Assembly (NCBI GenBank): GCA_003520145.1
Contig: DOVJ01000030.1
Location: 1-5,422 of the forward strand
Direction: 5' to 3'
DNA length: 5,422 nt
Origin: Eubacterium sp.
Lineage (GTDB): Bacteria; Bacillota; Clostridia; Lachnospirales; Lachnospiraceae
Part shown: piece after piece, positions 1-5,422 of the stretch
Layout: each line of letters opens with the position of its first letter
Position numbering within the stretch: the first letter of the stretch is position 1
Translations under genes and position numbers: made by a program
The notes under the pieces: model-generated
Told to the model about the DNA's origin: nothing
The model's database searches: none
The model's input: only the letters and a program-made list of their open reading frames with translations

Positions 1-509
1 TAGACTTTGCCAATATCCCGGGAAGTGCCATGGGACTTGCTCTCATAACTGTTGTCGGAAGGTGTATGGGCGCGAAAAGATCTGATGAAGCTGTTAGTTA
101 TACAAAGAAGATGATACGCTGGGCTTATTATGGCGATTGGATATGTAATACCATCCTGTTCTTTACATGTCCATATATAGCTTTGGCTTTTAATCTTACA
201 TCGGGTGGAAAGAAGATACTTATCACTGTTTTGAGAGCGTTCGCTGTTACGTCACTGTTTATCTGGCCGTTATCATTTACTATGCCGAACAGTCTTCGCT
301 CGGCGGGAGATGTGCGCTTTACCATGATAGTGAGTATATTTTCGATGCTCATATTCAGAGTCGGTGCAAGTTTCTTATTCGGTATAGTGCTTGGTGTAGG
401 TGTGCTTGGCGTATGGATAGGTATGTTCATAGACTGGGGCATAAGATCCTTTATGTTTACCATGAGATTTGCAAACAGAAGATGGCTAAAAAGAGGAAGT
501 TTAGTATAA
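1..509 (+). CDS. MATE-family efflux transporter, C-terminal part (5' end outside window)
   Basis: Integral membrane cation-coupled exporter of the MATE (multidrug and toxin extrusion) family; the substrate cannot be told from sequence. The reading frame is open from the window edge (first full codon at base 3) to a TAA at 507-509, giving 168 residues, roughly the last third to 40% of a usual MATE protein of about 450 residues. The ATG at base 30 is internal: in-frame codons before it read DFANIPGSA, which fits the family's conserved IP..A.G..L..VG.x.GA segment (residues 5-24 here). Further family marks are P-x2-LRSAGD (LRSAGD at residues 98-103), a conserved LRG/SxGD loop, and the C-terminal GVWIGMFIDWGIRS, close to the GVWxAMxxDW of the last helix. 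Several hydrophobic segments separated by short loops agree with the last helices, and the tail is basic (RRWLKR). The stop lies 15 bases before metF, so co-transcription is plausible. Family assignment is firm; any link to methionine metabolism is inference. Confidence 0.88.
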   Translation, partial: DFANIPGSAMGLALITVVGRCMGAKRSDEAVSYTKKMIRWAYYGDWICNTILFFTCPYIALAFNLTSGGKKILITVLRAFAVTSLFIWPLSFTMPNSLRSAGDVRFTMIVSIFSMLIFRVGASFLFGIVLGVGVLGVWIGMFIDWGIRSFMFTMRFANRRWLKRGSLV

Positions 510-514
510 AGGAG
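508..514 (+). promoter_or_regulatory. Shine-Dalgarno site of metF
   Basis: AAAGGAG lies 10 bases before the metF ATG and starts inside the TAA stop of the transporter gene. It fills about half of the only real intergenic gap in the window (510-524), which leaves no room for a terminator or riboswitch between the two genes. Confidence 0.8.
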
Positions 515-524
515 TTATAGAATT

Positions 525-1394
525 ATGAAAATCGTAGATATCATCGAATCGGACAAGGTCACACTTTCTTTTGAGGTATTTCCTCCGAAGACGAGCGGTC
601 AGTATGATGAAGTGAGCAAGGCTGCTATGGAGATAGCTTCTCTTAACCCTGATTATATGTCTGTTACATATGGAGCGGGCGGAAGCACTAAGGGCTATAC
701 CTTCAAGATTGCATCTGACATACAGAAGTATTTTGATGTGCCAACATTAGCTCATCTTACATGTTGTCTGGCTACGAAGGACAGTATCAAAGAAGCTCTT
801 TCTCAGATCAAAGAGAATGATCTTCACAATATCCTAGCGCTTCGCGGCGACAGACCGAAGGGCTATGAGGGCGATCCTTTTATCGATTATAAGTACGCAA
901 GTGATCTCATAGAAGATATCGTAAAGACTGGTGATTTCTGCATAGGTGGTGCATGTTATCCGGAAGGACATGTAGATTCCCTTAATAAATCCGAGGATAT
1001 AGACAATCTTAAGAAGAAGGTCGAGGCGGGTTGTTCTTTCCTCACAACACAGATGTTTTTTGATAATAACATATTCTACAACTTCCTCTATAAGGTTCGT
1101 GATAAGGGTATCACAGTTCCTGTAGTTCCAGGCATCATGCCTATCACAAGAGTTAATCAGGTTGCTACAGCTAAGAAGCTTTCCGGCTGCAATGTTCCTG
1201 AGCGATTTACGAACATGGTAGATCGCTTTGCTGATGACAACGAAGCTTTGGAGACTGCAGGCATCATATATGCGACAGAGCAGATCGTAGATCTTATTGC
1301 TAACGGCATAAAGCACATACATGTGTATTCTATGAACAAGCCGCATATAGCACGTGGCATCAAGGAGAACTTAAGAGGTATCATAGGAAAGTGA
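525..1394 (+). CDS. metF: 5,10-methylenetetrahydrofolate reductase MetF
   Basis: Cytoplasmic FAD enzyme that reduces 5,10-methylene-tetrahydrofolate to 5-methyl-tetrahydrofolate, the methyl donor for MetH encoded two genes downstream. The 289-residue length matches the bacterial single-domain (beta/alpha)8 MetF (about 290-300). Family motifs appear in order: FEVFPPK at residues 16-22, where E17 corresponds to the catalytic Glu28 of E. coli MetF; VTYGAGGS at 47-54; HLTC at 77-80; ILALRGDRP at 103-111, with D109 matching the flavin-modulating Asp120; ACYPEGH at 143-149; TTQMFFD at 174-180, with Q176 matching folate-contacting Gln183; VPGIMPI at 201-207; and a terminal HIHVYSMNK like the HFYTLNR of E. 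coli. All key residues are present. The ATG start is supported by AAAGGAG at 508-514, 10 bases upstream, and by the FEVFPP motif lying at the usual distance from the N-terminus. The stop TGA overlaps the next gene's GTG. The electron donor cannot be inferred; no MetV-type partner gene is in the window. Confidence 0.96.
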   Translation: MKIVDIIESDKVTLSFEVFPPKTSGQYDEVSKAAMEIASLNPDYMSVTYGAGGSTKGYTFKIASDIQKYFDVPTLAHLTCCLATKDSIKEALSQIKENDLHNILALRGDRPKGYEGDPFIDYKYASDLIEDIVKTGDFCIGGACYPEGHVDSLNKSEDIDNLKKKVEAGCSFLTTQMFFDNNIFYNFLYKVRDKGITVPVVPGIMPITRVNQVATAKKLSGCNVPERFTNMVDRFADDNEALETAGIIYATEQIVDLIANGIKHIHVYSMNKPHIARGIKENLRGIIGK

Positions 1395-2029
1395 ATATAA
1401 GAAAAAGTGAAGTTATAAGGTATCTTGGCTATGGGAGGAATCCTGTAGATGACAAGACTTCCGATATGATCGATGAATGTCTTGATCTGATAGATGACAT
1501 AGCTGATTACAAATGCATCTACAAAAGATACAGTATAACAGTAAGGAACGGTGTGGTCATCTTTCCGGATTTTGAATTAAAAAGCGAAAGATTGTGTTTT
1601 AATCTTAAGGATTGCGAAGAAGCATATCTGTTTTTAGCTACATTGGGCGCAGGCTTTGACATGCAGTTAAAGCGTTATATGAGGTTTGATATGCCTCGTG
1701 CACTTGTGTGGCAGGCAATCGGAGCCGCCGCTATAGAGGATTATTGTAATGATATATGTCAGAAGATTGCAGATGATCTTGTTAAAGAAGGTCTGTATCT
1801 GAAACCGAGATTTTCGCCTGGTTATGGGGATCTTGCACTATGTAATCAGAGGCTTATTCTTCCTGCACTTGACAGCGCAAGAAAAGCGGGTGTGACACTG
1901 ACCGAAGGCGATATCATGCTTCCTGAGAAGTCGGTATCTGCGATTATAGGTATAACTAAGAAAAAAAGCGCATGCTATGTGAAGGGATGCGCAAGCTGTG
2001 AGAAGACAGATTGTGAATACAGAGGTTGA
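1391..2029 (+). CDS. Stand-alone methionine synthase activation (AdoMet-binding) protein
   Basis: 212-residue protein equivalent to the C-terminal reactivation domain of E. coli MetH (Met_synt_B12 family), which binds S-adenosylmethionine and re-methylates the cofactor after accidental oxidation to cob(II)alamin. Visible marks are the N-terminal EVIRYLGYGR (7-16), common in clostridial stand-alone forms; ATLGAGFD (83-90); the AdoMet-binding motif RFSPGYGD (140-147), the counterpart of RxxPGYxxCP in full-length MetH; and LPEKSVSAIIG (177-187). The N-terminal homocysteine, folate and B12 domains are absent and lie in the next gene, so the enzyme is split. A similar stand-alone protein is known from Thermotoga maritima (TM0269, next to a short MetH). 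The last 18 residues hold four cysteines in a C-x4-C-x2-C-x4-C pattern (195, 200, 203, 208), not part of the E. coli domain. The start is GTG, with AAGAGG at 1373-1378, overlapping the metF stop as GTGA; the next in-frame Met (residue 26) would cut into the conserved N-terminus. Confidence 0.92.
   Translation: MNIRKSEVIRYLGYGRNPVDDKTSDMIDECLDLIDDIADYKCIYKRYSITVRNGVVIFPDFELKSERLCFNLKDCEEAYLFLATLGAGFDMQLKRYMRFDMPRALVWQAIGAAAIEDYCNDICQKIADDLVKEGLYLKPRFSPGYGDLALCNQRLILPALDSARKAGVTLTEGDIMLPEKSVSAIIGITKKKSACYVKGCASCEKTDCEYRG
2021..2025 (+). promoter_or_regulatory. Shine-Dalgarno site deciding the metH start
   Basis: AGAGG inside the last codons of the activation-protein gene sits 5 bases before the ATG at 2031. 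The spacing is short but usable. It favours this ATG over the in-frame GTG at 1998. A start at 2031 also places the FFDGGMG motif at residues 6-12, whereas the 11 extra residues from a GTG start would be encoded within the neighbouring gene and show no MetH similarity. Confidence 0.65.
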
Positions 2030-2030
2030 T

Positions 2031-4436
2031 ATGGAGAAAGTAAGATTTTTTGATGGTGGTATGGGTAGCCTTCTGCAAAGCAGAGGCCTTAAGCCTGGTG
2101 AGATACCAGATACATGGAGCTTAAGTCACGCAGATGACATAGTTGATATACACTTGTCATATATCAATGCGGGCGCGCAGTATATTCTGACAGATACATT
2201 TGGAACAAACAGATATAAGTTCTCGCACGAAAAGATGACTGAGATTATCCACGCCGCTGTTGCCAATGTTCATAAGGCTATAGAATTAAGTGGCAGGGAT
2301 GATGTTAAGACAGTGCTTGATATAGGTTCTCTTGGCAAGCTTCTTAAACCTCTTGGAACTCTTGACTATGAAGAGGCGATAGCTGCTTATGGCGAGATCG
2401 CTAAGATAGGTGAAGAGGCCGGTGCTGATATGGTTCTCATCGAGACCATGAATGATGCTTATGAAGTGAAGGCTGCTGTCATAGGTGTTAAGGAAAACTG
2501 TAATCTGCCTGTGTTTGTAACGGTTGTATTCGATGAGAAAGCTAAGATGATGACGGGCGCTAATCCGCGCGATATAGTTGCGACACTTGAAGGTCTGAGG
2601 GTAGATGCTATCGGTATCAACTGTTCGCTCGGACCTAAGCAGATGCTTCCTATATTCGAGGAGATGGCTAAGTATGCATCGCTTCCTCTGATCGTTAATC
2701 CGAATGCAGGACTTCCTCGTGAAGAGGGCGGAAAGACTGTATATGATGTAGGACCTGAAGAATTCGCCACATATATGGAGGAGTTTGTTAAACTGGGAGC
2801 CCGTTATATAGGCGGATGCTGTGGTACTACACCTGATTATATAAGAGCAACCTATGAGCACTGTAAGGACATACCTCTTAAGCCTCTTGAATTCAAGGAG
2901 GATACGATAGTATCGAGCGGTATGCAAAGTGTAGTGCTTGGCGGAAAGTCGGTTATAATCGGTGAGAGGATCAATCCTACAGGAAAATCGAAGTTCAAGC
3001 AGGCACTTAGAGATGGTGATATAGACTATATACTGAAGGAAGGCGATAAGCAGGTTGAGGCCGGAGCACACCTTCTCGATGTGAATGTAGGACTTCCTGA
3101 GATAGATGAAGTAGCTATGATGAAGAAGGTCGTATATGAACTTCAGAGTATCTTCTCACTCCCTCTTCAGATCGATACTACAGATCCTGTAGCTCTTGAG
3201 GCTGCAGTAAGGCTCTACAACGGTAAACCTATGATCAATTCGGTCAATGGTAAACAGCATGTTATGGATGAGGTATTTCCGATTGTTGCGAAGTATGGTG
3301 GCGTTCTTGTAGGTCTTACCATAGACGAGGATGGTATACCAGAAACTGCTGATGGCAGAGTTGCCATAGCGATGAAGATATATGAAGAGGCAAAAAAGTA
3401 CGGCATAGATAAGAAGGATATAGTTATAGACTGTCTTACCATGACTATGAGTACCAACACTAACTCCGCTAACATAACTCTAGAGGCAGTAAACCGTATA
3501 CACAAGATGGGCGGAAGAACAGTTCTTGGTGTATCTAACATATCATTTGGTTTGCCACAGAGAGAGCTTGTTAACTCTAACTTCTATGGCCTTGCTCTTG
3601 AGAATGGTCTCTCTGCAGGTATCATAAATCCTATGTCTCAGGCTATGATGCGTGTATATGACGTCTATGCTATGCTAAGAGGCTATGATGAAAACTGTAT
3701 GGATTATGTATCTAAGTATACTCTTACCAAGGAACAGCAGGAAGCTATGAAGGCTGCCGAGGGTGCTGTTGTGGTTAAGAAGAGCGATAGTACCAGTTCG
3801 AGTGGCAATACACTTAAGGACAGTATAATCAAGGGTATGAAGGATGAAGCATATAAGGCGACTAAAGAAAAACTTGCTGATACAGATGCTCTTGAGATAA
3901 TCAACGAAGAACTGGTTCCTGCTCTTGATGAGGTAGGTAAGGGCTTTGCAGGAGGTACACTTTTCCTTCCTCAGCTTCTTATGAGCGCTGAGGCTGCTAG
4001 TAACGGCTTTACAGCTATCAAAGAACACCTTGATGAAAGCGGTGAAAAGAGTGAGAAGAAGTATCCGATAGTTATCGCAACTGTCAAGGGTGACATACAC
4101 GATATAGGTAAGAATATAGTCAAGGTTCTTCTTGAAAATTATTCTTATGATGTACATGATCTTGGTAAGGATGTTGCTCCTGAACTCATAGTTGAAGAGG
4201 TTATCAAGACTCATGCTCCACTTTGTGGATTGAGTGCTCTTATGACTACAACTGTTGTCAGCATGGAAGAGACTATCAAGCTTCTTAGAGAAAAAGCACC
4301 ATGGTGTAAGGTCATGGTAGGTGGTGCGGTTCTTACACAGGAATATGCAGATATGATCGGTGCTGACTTTTATGGCCGTGATGCAATGGAATCTGTTAAT
4401 TATGCACAGAAACTTTATGAGGAGATGAATGCATGA
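2031..4436 (+). CDS. metH: Cobalamin-dependent methionine synthase MetH, short form without activation domain
   Basis: Cytoplasmic enzyme that moves the methyl of 5-methyl-tetrahydrofolate through methylcobalamin to homocysteine, forming methionine and tetrahydrofolate. The 801 residues carry four modules. Homocysteine domain, about 1-285: FFDGGMG (6-12), TDTFGTN (54-60), and zinc ligands C198, C263 and C264, with the same 65-residue spacing as Cys207/272/273 of T. maritima MetH. Pterin-binding domain, about 300-560: GERINPTG (from 311), DVN (350-352), QIDTTDP (D382), INSVNG (402-407), NISFGLP (503-509). A polar Ser/Thr linker at 583-594. Cap helices, about 595-680, with FLPQLLMSAEA (645-655). 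Rossmann B12 domain, about 680-801: GDIHDIGKN, where H690 is the lower cobalt ligand of base-off cobalamin, then S735-x-L737 and GG at 764-765. The protein ends right after the B12 domain; the E. coli enzyme (about 1227 residues) continues into the activation domain, encoded here by the preceding gene. The ATG at 2031 is preferred over the in-frame GTG at 1998. The stop overlaps the next start as ATGA. Confidence 0.97.
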   Translation: MEKVRFFDGGMGSLLQSRGLKPGEIPDTWSLSHADDIVDIHLSYINAGAQYILTDTFGTNRYKFSHEKMTEIIHAAVANVHKAIELSGRDDVKTVLDIGSLGKLLKPLGTLDYEEAIAAYGEIAKIGEEAGADMVLIETMNDAYEVKAAVIGVKENCNLPVFVTVVFDEKAKMMTGANPRDIVATLEGLRVDAIGINCSLGPKQMLPIFEEMAKYASLPLIVNPNAGLPREEGGKTVYDVGPEEFATYMEEFVKLGARYIGGCCGTTPDYIRATYEHCKDIPLKPLEFKEDTIVSSGMQSVVLGGKSVIIGERINPTGKSKFKQALRDGDIDYILKEGDKQVEAGAHLLDVNVGLPEIDEVAMMKKVVYELQSIFSLPLQIDTTDPVALEAAVRLYNGKPMINSVNGKQHVMDEVFPIVAKYGGVLVGLTIDEDGIPETADGRVAIAMKIYEEAKKYGIDKKDIVIDCLTMTMSTNTNSANITLEAVNRIHKMGGRTVLGVSNISFGLPQRELVNSNFYGLALENGLSAGIINPMSQAMMRVYDVYAMLRGYDENCMDYVSKYTLTKEQQEAMKAAEGAVVVKKSDSTSSSGNTLKDSIIKGMKDEAYKATKEKLADTDALEIINEELVPALDEVGKGFAGGTLFLPQLLMSAEAASNGFTAIKEHLDESGEKSEKKYPIVIATVKGDIHDIGKNIVKVLLENYSYDVHDLGKDVAPELIVEEVIKTHAPLCGLSALMTTTVVSMEETIKLLREKAPWCKVMVGGAVLTQEYADMIGADFYGRDAMESVNYAQKLYEEMNA
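4419..4424 (+). promoter_or_regulatory. Shine-Dalgarno site of the lipoprotein gene
   Basis: GAGGAG within the metH 3' end lies 8 bases before the ATG at 4433, close to ideal spacing. It supports the ATGA-overlap start, which also gives a complete lipoprotein signal sequence beginning MNRRLK. The ATG at 4425 is in the metH frame and is followed by only two codons before the stop. Confidence 0.75.
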
Positions 4437-5422
4437 ATAGACGGCTGAAGTTTTATGTGAGTTTAATTATGTGCTTTGTACTTGCATTCAACATGAGTGC
4501 TTGTAAGAAGAATAACAGTAAACCAGTTGAATCAGCTACAGTTTTGTATAAAAGTCCAGAAGATGTTAAGAAGGATTATGCCTATATACTTAGAGTTACC
4601 ATAAATCCTGATATGCTTTTGTATGTAGATGCATCTAACAAGGTCTTATATGTAGAAGCTGTCAATGATGATGCTAAGAAGCTTATCAGCAATATCAGTA
4701 TCGTCGGAACAGATGTAGAAAAAGCTGTCCTTGATATAACCAAAGAAGCCGTAAACGAAGGCTTTGTTAAGGATGGTGCAGATATAAGTCTTCGTATAGA
4801 GGAAAGTAAGATCAAGATAGAAGATGCCCAAGGTGCTGTCAATCGCGTGGATGAGAAGATAGAAGAGAGTGGAATTCTTAAAGATACTCATGCGCATGTT
4901 CGTATTGAGGAGCCTGTAGATCAGGGAAATCATGAGGAACATAAGAATCTTACGGTTGTTAAGGAAGAGGACTGGGAAAAGTACGCACCCCCGAATTATG
5001 ATATGGCTGTCGTGATAAAACATGTTGTATCTTATCTTGCGTATATTAACGCAGAGAGGCAGACAGTTATCATAGCCTATCCTCTTGATGACAAGTATAT
5101 GGATGACTACGAAGGTATCTGTATCAATGACCGACTGTATAGTGACGGTTTATATGATTTTATATCTGTTCCATATAACCATGGTCATATGAAGGATGTT
5201 GTACCTGTAGAAATCAAGGTTTTATCTAGTCACATAGGTCAGAAGGGCACAGATGAAACTATCAGTCATATGAGGGAAGCTATAGCCTCAGCAGCAAAGC
5301 GTTCAGGCGCTAAGGTTGATATAAGAGAGAATCTTAGTGTTGCCTCTATAGATGAGACTAAAGTTGCAGAATACAACGAGCAGTCTAATGATGACCATAC
5401 TCATAATGATGAAGGTCATGAA
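4433..5422 (+). CDS. Secreted lipoprotein with an RsgI-like extracellular domain, histidine-rich (3' end outside window)
   Basis: Open for 330 codons to the window edge with no stop. The N-terminus is a lipoprotein signal: basic NRRLK (2-6), hydrophobic stretch 7-20, and lipobox MSAC (21-24) with C24 as the expected lipidated residue, so the mature protein should be anchored outside the membrane. Residues about 48-122 resemble the extracellular middle domain of RsgI-type anti-sigma factors: AYILRVTINPDM (50-61), KVLYVEAVNDD (70-80), KKLI (82-85), then a helix with EKAV and EAVNEGFV (105-112). The Asn-Pro pair (58-59) matches the NPS position that, as I recall, is the autoproteolysis site in RsgI proteins. 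Residues about 123-190 are charged, with His at 153, 155, 167 and 170. Residues about 190-310 look folded, but I recognise no family; the visible end is acidic and His-rich (DDHTHNDEGHE). There is no cytoplasmic anti-sigma segment. The ATG overlaps the metH stop by 4 bases behind GAGGAG, implying coupled translation. Its role is unknown; extracellular sensing or metal binding are guesses. Confidence 0.82.
   Translation, partial: MNRRLKFYVSLIMCFVLAFNMSACKKNNSKPVESATVLYKSPEDVKKDYAYILRVTINPDMLLYVDASNKVLYVEAVNDDAKKLISNISIVGTDVEKAVLDITKEAVNEGFVKDGADISLRIEESKIKIEDAQGAVNRVDEKIEESGILKDTHAHVRIEEPVDQGNHEEHKNLTVVKEEDWEKYAPPNYDMAVVIKHVVSYLAYINAERQTVIIAYPLDDKYMDDYEGICINDRLYSDGLYDFISVPYNHGHMKDVVPVEIKVLSSHIGQKGTDETISHMREAIASAAKRSGAKVDIRENLSVASIDETKVAEYNEQSNDDHTHNDEGHE

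Noticed and set aside
30..32. ATG at base 30 as the start of a small membrane protein
   Set aside because: The frame is open back to the window edge and the residues before the ATG match the conserved MATE segment, so this is an internal methionine of a truncated gene.
469..510. Possible promoter before metF (TTGCAA at 469-474 and TATAA-like bases near 505-510)
   Set aside because: The spacing does not fit: 17 bases after the TTGCAA there is no -10-like sequence, and transcription from the TATAA-like site would start too late to include the metF ribosome-binding site.
1998..2030. In-frame GTG at 1998 as an upstream start for metH
   Set aside because: It would add 11 residues (RRQIVNTEVDM follows the initiator) that read through the Cys-rich end of the activation gene and show no MetH character. 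The ATG at 2031 has its own AGAGG and places the DGGMG motif at a normal distance.
3771..3815. Ser/Thr-rich stretch in MetH as a sign of frameshift or insertion
   Set aside because: It lies at the expected boundary between the folate domain and the B12 cap, where MetH proteins have a flexible linker. The frame and domain order continue intact on both sides.
4150..4176. Second DxHDLGK motif in the MetH B12 domain (DVHDLGKDV), possibly a duplicated cobalt-binding site
   Set aside because: It corresponds to the normal second-strand segment of B12 domains (usually V-x-DLG-x-D/MV). The true ligand motif is GDIHDIGKN at residues 687-695, and the resemblance is superficial.
834..4214. Long antisense open frames (for example 2286-3071, 3675-4214 and 834-1346 on the minus strand)
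   Set aside because: They lie wholly within metF and metH, have no recognisable domains, are rich in residues expected from reverse reading of the coding strand, and lack ribosome-binding sites that I could see.
4889..4898. Perfect 10-base palindrome CATGCGCATG
   Set aside because: It lies inside the lipoprotein coding region over codons for Thr-His-Ala-His-Val. It is short and isolated, with no promoter nearby, so chance is the simplest explanation.
4646..5023. Antisense open frame opposite the lipoprotein gene
   Set aside because: The plus strand carries a 330-codon frame with a lipoprotein signal and a good ribosome-binding site. The reverse frame is a low-complexity Ile/Leu/Phe-rich mirror of Asp/Glu/Lys codons.

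Overview
The window is a compact, single-strand stretch of bacterial chromosome: five genes, all on the + strand, with essentially no non-coding DNA. The Shine-Dalgarno-dependent starts, the moderately AT-rich sequence with many ATA isoleucine codons, the stand-alone methionine synthase activation protein and the lipoprotein with an RsgI-like extracellular domain all suggest a Firmicute of the Clostridia. A Lachnospiraceae member (Butyrivibrio/Roseburia/Lachnospira-like) is my best guess. This is inferred from gene content and style, and the genus is not determined.

Layout. Bases 1-509 hold the C-terminal part of a MATE-family efflux transporter whose start lies outside the window. After a 15-base gap comes metF (525-1394, 5,10-methylenetetrahydrofolate reductase). 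Its stop overlaps the GTG start of a 212-residue stand-alone methionine synthase activation (AdoMet-binding) protein (1391-2029). One base after that gene's stop, metH begins (2031-4436). It encodes a cobalamin-dependent methionine synthase with homocysteine, folate, cap and B12 domains but no C-terminal activation domain. The metH stop overlaps by 4 bases (ATGA) the start of a secreted lipoprotein gene (4433-5422). That gene is still open at the window edge, with 330 codons visible.

How the genes work together. MetF makes 5-methyl-tetrahydrofolate, MetH transfers that methyl to homocysteine through cobalamin to make methionine, and the small activation protein is expected to re-methylate oxidised cob(II)alamin using AdoMet. 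The central three genes are therefore the remethylation half of the methionine/folate cycle, with methionine synthase split into two polypeptides. The flanking MATE transporter and the lipoprotein have no established role in this pathway. The lipoprotein is the least explained item: its first domain resembles the extracellular middle domain of RsgI-type anti-sigma factors, including an Asn-Pro pair, but it sits on a lipid anchor with no anti-sigma segment, and it carries histidine-rich patches. No terminator, riboswitch, tRNA, mobile element, CRISPR array or convincing promoter was seen. Control of the unit is probably upstream of base 1.
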